A DNA stretch of 33,226 nt from UBA993 sp964436815 (lineage in GTDB: Bacteria; Bacillota; Dethiobacteria; DTU022), in assembly GCA_964436815.1 (NCBI GenBank), contig CAYTER010000022.1, positions 1-33,226 on the forward strand. The letters are read 5' to 3'. The notes beneath the pieces were generated by a model. The model saw nothing but the letters and a program-made list of their open reading frames with translations. It ran no database searches and had not been told where the DNA came from. The translations under genes and the position numbers were made by a program. Below are positions 7,274 to 15,200 of the stretch, in pieces. Numbering within the stretch: the stretch's first letter is position 1; every line of letters begins with the position of its first letter.

Positions 7274-8338
7274 GTGAAAGAAGCAGACCTTGTTTCAGTT
7301 CTTTTCAAGCTTGCAGGTGCAGCAGGGGTTTCCGGTTTTGAAGATCCTGCAGTCGACATTGCTGAGGGTTATTTCAAGCAGTTTGGCTGTGCAGTTAATA
7401 GGGATCGATTCGGAAACTTGCTGGCGTTAAAAGAAGGAACTGCTAAAAAGAGTACTAAAGTCAGTCTGGCCCTGATCGCTCATATTGATGAGATCGGTTT
7501 TATGATTACTAAAATAGAAAAGGGCGGTTTTTTGCGCTTTACCGCTATAGGCGGTCTGGACGCACGAACATTGCCCGGTCAGGCTGTAATGGTTCATAGC
7601 CGGGAAGCGCTTCGAGGAGTTATCGGTGCTGCACCTCCTCATTTGCTTTCCGATCAGGAGAGAAAAAAAGCAACACCGCTGGAAAACCTTTTTATTGATA
7701 CCGGCCTGGATTCAACTGCAGTTGAGAGAAATGTTGCGGTAGGGGATTTTGTCTCCTTTGATTTGCAACCTTTGTTGCTGAAAAATGGTAAAAATATTAG
7801 CGGAAAAGCACTCGATAACCGGGCCGGAGTTGCCGCCCTGATTTATTGTGCGGCTGGGCTTGCAAAGCAGAGCCATGAGGCAGATATCATTTTTATTGCG
7901 TCGATGCAGGAAGAAGTAGGGTTAAGGGGTGCAACAACTGCAGCTTTTGGTTTAAACCCGGATTTTGCAGTTGCTGTGGATGTAACTCATGGTGATGGCC
8001 CGAATCTTGAGCGGAATTTTGTTTATAAACTGGGCGACGGTCCGGCAATAGCCACCGGCCCAAACTTTAGTGAAGATCTTTTCTTACGCCTCAAGTCAGC
8101 TGCTAGCGACAATTTTCTGCCGTATCAGGTTGAACCGATCCCTGGTCATAGTGGTACTGATGCCTGGGCCTTTCAGGTGTCAAGGGAAGGGATACCCACC
8201 GGTTTGTTGTCTATACCGTTACGCTATATGCACTCCACTGTTGAGCTGATCAGTATTGACGATCTGCTCTCTGCCGGTAAAATTTTAAGTTACCTGGCAC
8301 AGGATTTTATCAAACCGGTCTCCAGAGGCTCACAATGA
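7274..8338 (+). CDS. M42 family metallopeptidase 1 of 3 (TET/FrvX-type aminopeptidase)
   Basis: 354 residues, the normal length for the M42 family of dodecameric tetrahedral aminopeptidases. The di-metal ligands and catalytic residues are all visible: AHIDEIGF (H70, D72), LDNRAG (D181 bridging), QEEVGLRGA (base E213, ligand E214), AVDVTHGD (D236) and RYMHS (H320). Cytoplasmic; trims N-terminal residues from peptides left by larger proteases. The start is GTG 7274 with AGGAG about 12 bases upstream. It follows cimA by 31 bases and overlaps the next peptidase by 4 bases (ATGA). It has the longest insertion of the three around residues 120-150. Specificity cannot be read from sequence. Confidence 0.92.
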   Translation: MKEADLVSVLFKLAGAAGVSGFEDPAVDIAEGYFKQFGCAVNRDRFGNLLALKEGTAKKSTKVSLALIAHIDEIGFMITKIEKGGFLRFTAIGGLDARTLPGQAVMVHSREALRGVIGAAPPHLLSDQERKKATPLENLFIDTGLDSTAVERNVAVGDFVSFDLQPLLLKNGKNISGKALDNRAGVAALIYCAAGLAKQSHEADIIFIASMQEEVGLRGATTAAFGLNPDFAVAVDVTHGDGPNLERNFVYKLGDGPAIATGPNFSEDLFLRLKSAASDNFLPYQVEPIPGHSGTDAWAFQVSREGIPTGLLSIPLRYMHSTVELISIDDLLSAGKILSYLAQDFIKPVSRGSQ

Positions 8339-9351
8339 TAATAAAACAAATGCTGACCGAGTTATCGAATTTAAGCGGGGTTTCTGGCAATGAGGGAGAA
8401 GTGCGCAGTTATCTGCTTGATCGCCTGGGCAACGGGCAATTAAAAGTGACGGTTGATTCAATTGGTAATCTTTTAATCCGTAAGGGAAAACAAAAAAGAA
8501 GATCAGTGATGCTCTCAGCCCATATGGACGAAGTAGGGCTGATGATCATGGATATCCGTAAAAACGGTTTACTGCGCTTTATGCCAGTCGGCGGTATTGA
8601 CAGTAGGGTTTTAGTGGCGAAAAGGGTTAAAGTTGGTTCCTGTGCTTTGCCCGGTGTTATCGGCAGTAAACCCATTCATCTTCAGAAAAAGGATGAGCAA
8701 AACAAGCCGTTCCGGGAAGAATCACTTTTCATAGACTGTGGCTTCAAAAACAGGGCTGAAGCATCTGAATATGTGAAGATCGGCGAGTATGCTGCTTTTG
8801 ATGTGTCCTGTAAAACGCTCGGCAAAGCAGCTTATATGGGCAAAGCCTTTGATGATCGGGCAGGCTGCCTGATTTTACTCAGCCTCTTGTTGGAGAAAAA
8901 TGGTCTTAGTTTTGATGTTGCCTTCACTGTGCAGGAAGAAGTCGGTACCAGGGGAGCCCAGGTCGCTGCTTTTACGCTAGAACCGGAAAAAGCGCTGGTG
9001 GTGGAGGCAACAGCGGCAGCCGATACTCCTGAAACAGAGCAGGATGCTTCATCCACCATGTTGGGATGCGGTCCGGCAATCAGCCTGATGGACAGGACAA
9101 TTTTAGTTGACAGCCGGATGCGAAAAGAGCTTGTAACTGTTGCTGAAAAAACCGGAACTGCTTATCAGTTCCGCCGTTTTACCGGAGCGGGGACTGAAGG
9201 CGGGGCAGTAGCCTATTCACGAAGCGGAGTGAAAACCGCAGTGGTTGCCGTGCCTTGTCGCTATATCCATTCTCCGCACAGCATTCTGTATGAAAGCGAT
9301 TTAAAGAGTACAATTGATCTGGTCAGAGGTTGGCTTGAAGAACAGCAGTGA
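8335..9351 (+). CDS. M42 family metallopeptidase 2 of 3
   Basis: 338 residues. Ligand motifs: SAHMDEVGL (H63, D65), FDDRAGC (D173), QEEVGTRGA (E201, E202), VVEATAAAD (E224, where its two sister genes have Asp) and RYIHS (H312). All metal-binding positions are filled, so it should be active. The E-for-D ligand is also found in some family members and may alter metal choice or specificity. The ATG at 8335 overlaps the previous stop, implying translational coupling. An Ala/Asp/Glu/Ser-rich loop (ATAAADTPETEQDASS) follows the fourth ligand and is unique to this copy. It probably assembles into 12-mers alone or with its neighbours. Confidence 0.92.
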   Translation: MIIKQMLTELSNLSGVSGNEGEVRSYLLDRLGNGQLKVTVDSIGNLLIRKGKQKRRSVMLSAHMDEVGLMIMDIRKNGLLRFMPVGGIDSRVLVAKRVKVGSCALPGVIGSKPIHLQKKDEQNKPFREESLFIDCGFKNRAEASEYVKIGEYAAFDVSCKTLGKAAYMGKAFDDRAGCLILLSLLLEKNGLSFDVAFTVQEEVGTRGAQVAAFTLEPEKALVVEATAAADTPETEQDASSTMLGCGPAISLMDRTILVDSRMRKELVTVAEKTGTAYQFRRFTGAGTEGGAVAYSRSGVKTAVVAVPCRYIHSPHSILYESDLKSTIDLVRGWLEEQQ

Positions 9352-9367
9352 GGCAGGTGTAAAAACG

Positions 9368-10372
9368 ATGGAAAAACTGATAAGGAATCTTACTGAGCTA
9401 TACGGACCTTCCGGCAATGAAGATGCCGTAAAAGAAAAAATAAGGCAGCTGGTTGGTGATCAAGCCGATCAGATCTATGAAGATAAGCTGGGTAATTTGT
9501 TTGTTCTCTATAAAGGGCAAGCGCCAAAGGTCCTGGTTTCCGCTCACATGGATGAAATTGGAATCATAGTGACAAATATCGACGAGAATGGTTTTTTGCG
9601 CATTGCTCCACTGGGCGGCGTAACTCCCTACCAGCTAATCGGTCAGCGATTAAAATTCCAGGATGGCTTGATCGGCACGGTTTATCACGAAAAGTTAAAA
9701 ACAATTTCGGAATTAGAGTGGTCAAAACTTTATCTAGACATCGGACAGCAGAATAAAGCAGCTGCGGAACAAAGAGTGGCCATTGGTGATCTGGCCTGTC
9801 TGGATCAGTCTTTCCAACAATTGCCAGGTGGCCGTTTTATGGCCAAAGCGATGGATAACAGGGCTGGTTGTGCCGTTCTGGTTGAAACAATAAAAGGACT
9901 TTCCGGAAAATTACCGCAGGAAATATGTTTTGTTTTTACAGTACAGGAAGAGCTCGGCTTGCGTGGAGCAAAAACTGCTGCTTTTGGTTACGAACCGGAT
10001 TATGGCCTGGCCGTCGATGTCACCTTGGTCGGTGATACGCCAAAAGCACCGGTCATGGCTGTCAGCCTTGGTGAGGGTCCGGCTATCAAGGTCAAGGACA
10101 GCTCGGTAATAGCGCACCCTGTTGTCAGGAGATTTATGGTTGAAACGGCTGAAAAGTTAGGGATTACCTACCAGTTGGAAGTTCTGGAGAGAGGGGGTAC
10201 AGATGCCGGTGCGATCCACCTCTCAAGGGATGGTGTACCGTCAGGTGCATTGTCCATACCCTGCCGCTATGTGCACACTCCATCGGAGATAGTTGATGGT
10301 TCTGATTTGCAAAATGCGGTAAAATTGTTAAACGGGCTTTTAAGTACTCCCTGGCCAAAAATTACGAAATAG
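9368..10372 (+). CDS. M42 family metallopeptidase 3 of 3
   Basis: 334 residues with a complete active site: SAHMDEIGI (H60, D62), MDNRAGC (D163), QEELGLRGA (E194, E195), AVDVTLVGD (D217) and RYVHT (H303). Start taken at ATG 9368, where homology begins (MEKLIRNLTELYGPSGNEDAV). An upstream in-frame ATG at 9314 lies within the previous gene and would add 18 residues not seen in the family. It lies 16 bases after peptidase 2 and 9 bases before dprA, so is part of the same operon. Three divergent M42 copies in a row suggest complementary residue specificities, as with the archaeal TET1/TET2/TET3 enzymes. Confidence 0.92.
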   Translation: MEKLIRNLTELYGPSGNEDAVKEKIRQLVGDQADQIYEDKLGNLFVLYKGQAPKVLVSAHMDEIGIIVTNIDENGFLRIAPLGGVTPYQLIGQRLKFQDGLIGTVYHEKLKTISELEWSKLYLDIGQQNKAAAEQRVAIGDLACLDQSFQQLPGGRFMAKAMDNRAGCAVLVETIKGLSGKLPQEICFVFTVQEELGLRGAKTAAFGYEPDYGLAVDVTLVGDTPKAPVMAVSLGEGPAIKVKDSSVIAHPVVRRFMVETAEKLGITYQLEVLERGGTDAGAIHLSRDGVPSGALSIPCRYVHTPSEIVDGSDLQNAVKLLNGLLSTPWPKITK

Positions 10373-10381
10373 CAGGATTAT

Positions 10382-11485
10382 ATGGAGCCTACTAAACAGC
10401 GCGATTTAATCTATTTAAATGCCCTTAATTGTCTTTCAGTTCTTGGATCCCGGCGGATAAATGTCTTATTAAACCATTTTGGTTCAGCCGAGATTGCCTG
10501 GCAGGCATCTGGTGAGGAATATAAGCAGGTTTTCTCGATCAGAGCAGAATCACTTGATCGTTTGATCAATGAGAAAAAAGATCTGGAACCGGAAAAAGAA
10601 TGGTACCGTCTTGCTCAATATAATATTAAATGTCTGTCAAGTGACTCTGATCACTATCCCGAATTGTTGAAACAGATTAGTTATTCCCCGCCGATTCTCT
10701 ACTATATTGGCAATCCGAAGGTAGTTTCCGGGCCGGCCATAGCAATTGTCGGCAGCCGCCGTTCCACTTTTTACGGGCAGGAAGTTGCCCAAAGTCTGGG
10801 CTGTGAGCTTGCAGCAGCCGGCATGACCGTGATTAGTGGTATGGCCCTGGGAGTTGACACATCCGCTCACCGCGGCGCCCTGGAAAGTGGAGGCTACACG
10901 GCGGCAGTTCTAGGATGTGGCCTTGATTGCTGCTATCCCCGGCAAAATCAAGGTTTAATGACAGAGATAGCGGCAAAAGGGATCGTCATCAGCGAGTTTC
11001 CCTTAGGGACAAGTCCCATGGCGGCTAATTTCCCCCAACGTAATAGAATTATCAGTGGTTTGAGCTTGGGAACGGTAGTCGTTGAAGCTACGGCAAAAAG
11101 CGGTTCGTTGATTACCGCTAATTATGCCCTTGAGCAAAACCGGGAAGTTTTTGCTGTTCCGGGAAATATCGGTTCACCTTACAGCCGTGGCTGTCACCGG
11201 TTGATTAAAGAGGGAGCAAAGCTTGTCGAATGTGCGGCTGATATCCTTGAAGAACTTAATCTGAAACAGGGCTGTGAAGAGCAGTTATCGCTGCAACTCC
11301 ATGCAAACGATCTTCCTGCGGCGGAAAAAAAACTTTTACAGCAGATTCCTTACCAGCCAATGCATATCGATGACTTGATTAGAATCAGTGGTTTCGGTGC
11401 TGCCGAAGCGAGTTCGTTATTAGTTTCGCTGGAAATTAAAAAACTGATCCGCCAGATGCCAGGCAAATATTTTTGTCGAATTTGA
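10382..11485 (+). CDS. dprA: DNA-processing protein DprA (Smf)
   Basis: 367 residues. An N-terminal helix-hairpin-helix/SAM-like region (residues 1-75) is followed by the Rossmann-like DprA fold with diagnostic motifs IAIVGSRRSTFYG, VISGMALGVDTSAHRGAL, AVLGCGLDCCYPRQN, SEFPLG, FPQRNRIISGLS, VVEATAKSGSLITANYALEQNREVFAVPGNI and GCHRLIKEGAKLVE. A C-terminal winged-helix domain (about 305-367) completes it. DprA binds incoming single-stranded DNA and loads RecA during transformation; it is kept in many non-competent bacteria. It starts 9 bases after peptidase 3 and precedes topA, the usual neighbour in Firmicutes. Full length, no anomaly. Confidence 0.96.
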   Translation: MEPTKQRDLIYLNALNCLSVLGSRRINVLLNHFGSAEIAWQASGEEYKQVFSIRAESLDRLINEKKDLEPEKEWYRLAQYNIKCLSSDSDHYPELLKQISYSPPILYYIGNPKVVSGPAIAIVGSRRSTFYGQEVAQSLGCELAAAGMTVISGMALGVDTSAHRGALESGGYTAAVLGCGLDCCYPRQNQGLMTEIAAKGIVISEFPLGTSPMAANFPQRNRIISGLSLGTVVVEATAKSGSLITANYALEQNREVFAVPGNIGSPYSRGCHRLIKEGAKLVECAADILEELNLKQGCEEQLSLQLHANDLPAAEKKLLQQIPYQPMHIDDLIRISGFGAAEASSLLVSLEIKKLIRQMPGKYFCRI

Positions 11486-11500
11486 CAAGTATGATAGAAT
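11473..11500 (+). promoter_or_regulatory. Candidate internal promoter for topA
   Basis: Extended -10 TGATAGAAT (11492-11500) at the end of dprA with a partial -35 TTGTCG (11473-11478), 16-base spacing. A perfect TTGACA at 11482-11487 is only 7 bases from this -10 and so does not pair with it. The same extended -10, TGATAGAAT, occurs before tyrS. Confidence 0.35.
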
Positions 11501-11543
11501 ACCTTCCGGAGAATCTTTCGGTTTGGCAGGGAGTGTGTAACTT

Positions 11544-13634
11544 GTGAATCTGGTCATAGTCGAATCACCGACAAAAGCAAGAACAATCAGCAAATTTTTA
11601 AGTAAAAATTACAAGGTGATGGCTTCCAACGGTCACCTGATAGATTTGCCACGCAGTAAACTTGGTGTTGACATTGAGCATGGTTTTGAACCAAAATACA
11701 TTACAATTCGCGGCAAAGGCAAGCTGCTGAAAGAGCTGAAAGATGCCGGGAAAAAGGCTGATCGAGTTTATCTGGCAGCTGACCCTGATCGTGAAGGAGA
11801 AGCGATCTGCCGTCACATCGGCCAGGCTTTAAAACTGGATTTGGAAAAACCGTGCCGGGTGGAGTTTCATGAAATCACTAAATCAGCAGTTAAGGAAGCT
11901 TTTGCTTCTCCACGCCTGATTGATCAGAATATGTTTGATGCGCAACAGGCCAGGCGGATACTGGACCGGCTGGTTGGCTATAAAATCTCTCCTTTATTAT
12001 GGAGTAAAGTGCGAAGCGGTTTAAGCGCTGGCAGAGTCCAGTCAGTCGCCGTACGGCTGATCTGCGAGCGCGAAGAAGAGATTAATAACTTTAAATCCGA
12101 AGAATACTGGACAGTTGATGTTGTCCTTGAAGAAGCCGGTACGAAAGGAAAATTTAAAGCTGCGCTTGATCGTTACAAGAAAAAGAAGATAGAACTGAAA
12201 ACTGAATCTGATGCTGAAGCAGTAGCCGAAGCAGTCCAGGATGAAGCATTTGTGGTCAGTCAAATTACAAGAACACGCAGAAAGAGACGGCCAAACGCCC
12301 CTTTTACAACCAGCAGCCTGCAGCAGGAGGCTTCGTCTAAATTAGGTTTTACAAGCCGTAAAACGATGAGCATCGCACAGCAGCTCTATGAGGGCATTAA
12401 TGTAGGCGCAAAAGAAACATCCGGTCTGATAACCTATATCAGGACAGACGCGACAAGGGTGTCAAGCCAGGCTCAGGAAGAAGCCAGAAGCCTGATTGAG
12501 ACAAAATACGGCAAAGATTATCTCCCGGAAAAACCACCTCACTATAAATCCAGAAAAGGCGCACAGGAAGCGCATGAAGCGATCAGACCAACTGCGGTCA
12601 TCAATGAACCCGATAAAATCAAGCAATATTTATCCCGTGATCAGAACCGGTTATACCGTTTAATCTGGGAACGATTTATAGCCAGTCAGATGAACCCTGC
12701 CGTTTATGACCAGGTCAGGGTTAACATCACCGCTGGTGATTACCAATTTAAAGCAACTGGTTCCAGTCTTTTGTTTTCAGGTTTTCTTGTTCTTAATCAA
12801 ACGGAAAAGGATGATCCTGATACAATTCTGCCACCGCTTGAGGAAGGACAGAAGTTGCTATTGATCGAGATTCTTCCGGAACAGCATTTCACCCAACCTC
12901 CGCCCCGTTTTAATGAAGCTTCTTTAATCAAGACTCTTGAAGAAAAAGGAATCGGTCGTCCCAGCACTTACAGCCCGATTATCGAAACCATCCAGGGCAG
13001 AGGTTATGTAGTTAAGGAGAATAAAGCTTTTGTCCCGACTGAGCTGGGTTTCTTGGTTGTTGAGTTGATGGTAAACTTTTTTCCCGAGGTAATCGATATT
13101 GATTTCACTGCCCGTCTTGAGCAGCAGCTTGATGATATTGAAGAGGGTAAAATCAAGTGGCTAAAAGTAATTACAGACTTCTATGAAGGTTATTTCAGGG
13201 ATCGATTGGCTGTTGCCGAAGAGAAGATTGAAAAAGTAGAAATGGCGCCTGAATTCAGCGATGAGGCTTGCCCGCAATGCGGTAAAATGCTGCAATATAA
13301 GCATGGCCGATTTGGACGTTTTCTGGCCTGCCCTTCCTACCCGGATTGTAAATATACTAAAAAAATAGTTAAGGAAACAGGGGTTAAATGTCCGGTTGAC
13401 GGTGGAATGATCGTAGAGCGCCGTAGTAAAAAAGGGCGGGTTTTTTATGGCTGTAACAATTATCCCGCCTGCAATTTTTCTTTATGGAATAAGCCGGTAT
13501 CCCAACCGTGTCCCAAATGTGGTTCTTTGATGACTGAAGTCTGGAAAGCCCGAAACTGTTATGCACGCTGCAGCAATAAAGAATGTGGTTATGAAAAAGC
13601 CTGTTTTGAGAAGAAGAGCTCACTGGGTAGCTAA
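11544..13634 (+). CDS. topA: DNA topoisomerase I (type IA)
   Basis: 696 residues. The Toprim domain opens with VIVESPTKA (E7) and carries DPDREGE at 80-86. The catalytic tyrosine is Y298 in GLITYIRTDA, followed by HEAIRPT and the GIGRPSTYSPI motif. The C-terminal about 125 residues hold three zinc-ribbon repeats: CPQCG...CPSYPDC, CPVDGG...CNNYPAC and CPKCG...CSNKEC. The second has lost one cysteine (CPVD instead of CPxC). It relaxes negative supercoils. Start GTG 11544 with AGGGAG upstream. The residue after YIRTD is Ala, where Ser is usual. It follows dprA as in Bacillus, but the next gene is xerC, without the usual trmFO between. Confidence 0.97.
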   Translation: MNLVIVESPTKARTISKFLSKNYKVMASNGHLIDLPRSKLGVDIEHGFEPKYITIRGKGKLLKELKDAGKKADRVYLAADPDREGEAICRHIGQALKLDLEKPCRVEFHEITKSAVKEAFASPRLIDQNMFDAQQARRILDRLVGYKISPLLWSKVRSGLSAGRVQSVAVRLICEREEEINNFKSEEYWTVDVVLEEAGTKGKFKAALDRYKKKKIELKTESDAEAVAEAVQDEAFVVSQITRTRRKRRPNAPFTTSSLQQEASSKLGFTSRKTMSIAQQLYEGINVGAKETSGLITYIRTDATRVSSQAQEEARSLIETKYGKDYLPEKPPHYKSRKGAQEAHEAIRPTAVINEPDKIKQYLSRDQNRLYRLIWERFIASQMNPAVYDQVRVNITAGDYQFKATGSSLLFSGFLVLNQTEKDDPDTILPPLEEGQKLLLIEILPEQHFTQPPPRFNEASLIKTLEEKGIGRPSTYSPIIETIQGRGYVVKENKAFVPTELGFLVVELMVNFFPEVIDIDFTARLEQQLDDIEEGKIKWLKVITDFYEGYFRDRLAVAEEKIEKVEMAPEFSDEACPQCGKMLQYKHGRFGRFLACPSYPDCKYTKKIVKETGVKCPVDGGMIVERRSKKGRVFYGCNNYPACNFSLWNKPVSQPCPKCGSLMTEVWKARNCYARCSNKECGYEKACFEKKSSLGS

Positions 13635-13733
13635 CAATAAAAATGTTTGTAAATAGGTAGAATTTTTTTAAAAAACTTAGCGATTTGCTTGAAAACATTT
13701 ATTGGTTATGTTAGGATATTAAGGGTGTTCAAG

Positions 13734-14636
13734 GTGGATTATTATGATTGGCTGGAGCGTTTTCTGGCACATCTGGATCTGGAGAGAAACGCTTCACCGC
13801 TAACGCTTCAGGCTTATAGAAATGATATCATGCAGTTCCTGGATCTGGCTGAAGATGAGCAGGGCGTGATCCGGGAGCTTAATCACCTGACCCTTAGAAG
13901 CTTTTTGGCTTTTCTGAAAGAAGGTAACTATTCCCGGCGGTCTGTTGCGCGTAAGCTCTCGGCGACGCGTTCTTTTTTGTTTTATTTACAGCGGGAAAAA
14001 GTGATCAACGAAGGTAAATGGTCTGTTGTCGCAAGGCCTAAACTGGGGAAAGCCTTACCACGGTTTCTATATTACCATGAAGTTGAAGCGCTCCTAACTG
14101 CTCCAAATAGCAAAACACTGCTGGGTTATCGCGATCAAACATTGCTGGAGTTGATTTATTCCGCTGGTTTAAGGGTCAGTGAAGTCACATCTTTAAAAAT
14201 AGCAGCGCTGCAGCTTGATGAAAGGCTGATAAAAGTTTTCGGCAAGGGGCGTAAAGAAAGAATTATCCCGATCGGCAAAGTTGCGGCTGCATTCCTGAAG
14301 AAATATCTTGAAGAGATCAGGCCGGCATTAGCTTCCCGCAACCCAAGCGAAGTCAAAGCTGAGGAAGTATTTTTAAACAATAACGGTAGTCCTCTCAGTG
14401 ATCGGGGAGTGCGGTATCTCTTCCAAAAATACATCAGGCAGGTATCACATAAGAAAGACATTACGCCTCACTCTTTACGTCATTCATTTGCCACACACCT
14501 GCTTGAAGGTGGAGCTGATTTAAGGGTGGTCCAGGAACTGCTCGGGCATGCCAGCATTTCCACAACACAGATTTATACGCATGTAACCAGGGAAATGCTG
14601 CGAGAGGTTTACCAAGTTTCTTTTCCCCGAAAATAG
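13734..14636 (+). CDS. xerC: Tyrosine recombinase XerC (CodV)
   Basis: 300 residues. N-terminal SAM-like core-binding domain (5-90, FLAHLDLERNASPLTLQAYRNDI) and catalytic domain with the full residue set: R147 (SAGLRVSE), K171 (GKGRKERIIP), H246 and R249 (HSLRHSFATHLLEGG), H272 (LLGHASISTTQIYTH) and nucleophile Y281. It resolves chromosome dimers at dif together with XerD. Start taken at GTG 13734 with AAGGG at 13721-13725; a frame open from a TTG at 13689 would add a 15-residue hydrophobic stretch without a ribosome site. In the codVWXY-type operon, 20 bases before hslV. Length and motifs are typical of housekeeping Xer and not of a phage integrase. Confidence 0.94.
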   Translation: MDYYDWLERFLAHLDLERNASPLTLQAYRNDIMQFLDLAEDEQGVIRELNHLTLRSFLAFLKEGNYSRRSVARKLSATRSFLFYLQREKVINEGKWSVVARPKLGKALPRFLYYHEVEALLTAPNSKTLLGYRDQTLLELIYSAGLRVSEVTSLKIAALQLDERLIKVFGKGRKERIIPIGKVAAAFLKKYLEEIRPALASRNPSEVKAEEVFLNNNGSPLSDRGVRYLFQKYIRQVSHKKDITPHSLRHSFATHLLEGGADLRVVQELLGHASISTTQIYTHVTREMLREVYQVSFPRK

Positions 14637-14656
14637 AATTTAAAGGCGGGTTGTAA

Positions 14657-15187
14657 GTGATTCAGGCAACGACGATTTTAGCGGTTAAAAAAGGTGATAA
14701 GGTTGCGATCGCCGGTGACGGCCAGGTAACCTTTGGCAACAGTACAATTATTAAACATAGCGCGCGTAAGGTACGACGACTCTACGACGGGAAAGTTATC
14801 ACCGGCTTTGCCGGTTCTGCAGCCGATTCTCTGACATTATGTGAAAAATTCGAAGGAAAACTGGAGACTTATCAGGGTAATCTGGTCCGTGCGGCTGTTG
14901 AGTTAGCTAAAGATTGGCGTACTGACCGGGTCCTGCGGAGATTGGAGGCGATGCTTGTGGCCGCCAACCACGAAGCCCTGCTGATTATCTCCGGAACCGG
15001 AGAAGTGATTGAACCGGATGACGGAGTGGCTGCAGTCGGCTCAGGAGCTCCTTATGCTTTAGCCGCAGCCCGGGCCCTGCTTCGAAACACTGATTTTTCG
15101 CCAGGCAAAATTGCCGGTGATGCTCTGCAGATTGCTTCGGAAATATGTGTCTATACTAACAACAATATTATTCTTGAAGAATTATAG
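14657..15187 (+). CDS. hslV: ATP-dependent protease peptidase subunit HslV (ClpQ/CodW)
   Basis: 176 residues of the proteasome beta-type N-terminal nucleophile fold. The core ATTILAVKKGDKVAIAGDGQVTFGNSTIIKHSARKVRRL, then GFAGSAADSLTLCEKFEGKLE and GTGEVIEPDDGVAAVGSGAPYALAAARAL are diagnostic. The nucleophile threonine (T5 in MIQATTI) is preceded by a short pro-segment instead of a lone Met, so processing must remove four residues, or the enzyme begins differently, as with Bacillus CodW. GTG start at 14657 behind AAAGGCGGG. It forms the dodecameric peptidase chamber that HslU feeds. Located 20 bases after xerC and 13 before hslU. Confidence 0.96.
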   Translation: MIQATTILAVKKGDKVAIAGDGQVTFGNSTIIKHSARKVRRLYDGKVITGFAGSAADSLTLCEKFEGKLETYQGNLVRAAVELAKDWRTDRVLRRLEAMLVAANHEALLIISGTGEVIEPDDGVAAVGSGAPYALAAARALLRNTDFSPGKIAGDALQIASEICVYTNNNIILEEL

Positions 15188-15200
15188 AAGGGTCGGTTAA

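Noticed and set aside
13734..14636. Integrase of a mobile element
   Set aside because: Position in the conserved hslVU-codY operon, 300-residue length and XerC-type motifs show a housekeeping recombinase; no att sites or phage genes are near, and the tRNA-Leu is not flanked by an integrase.
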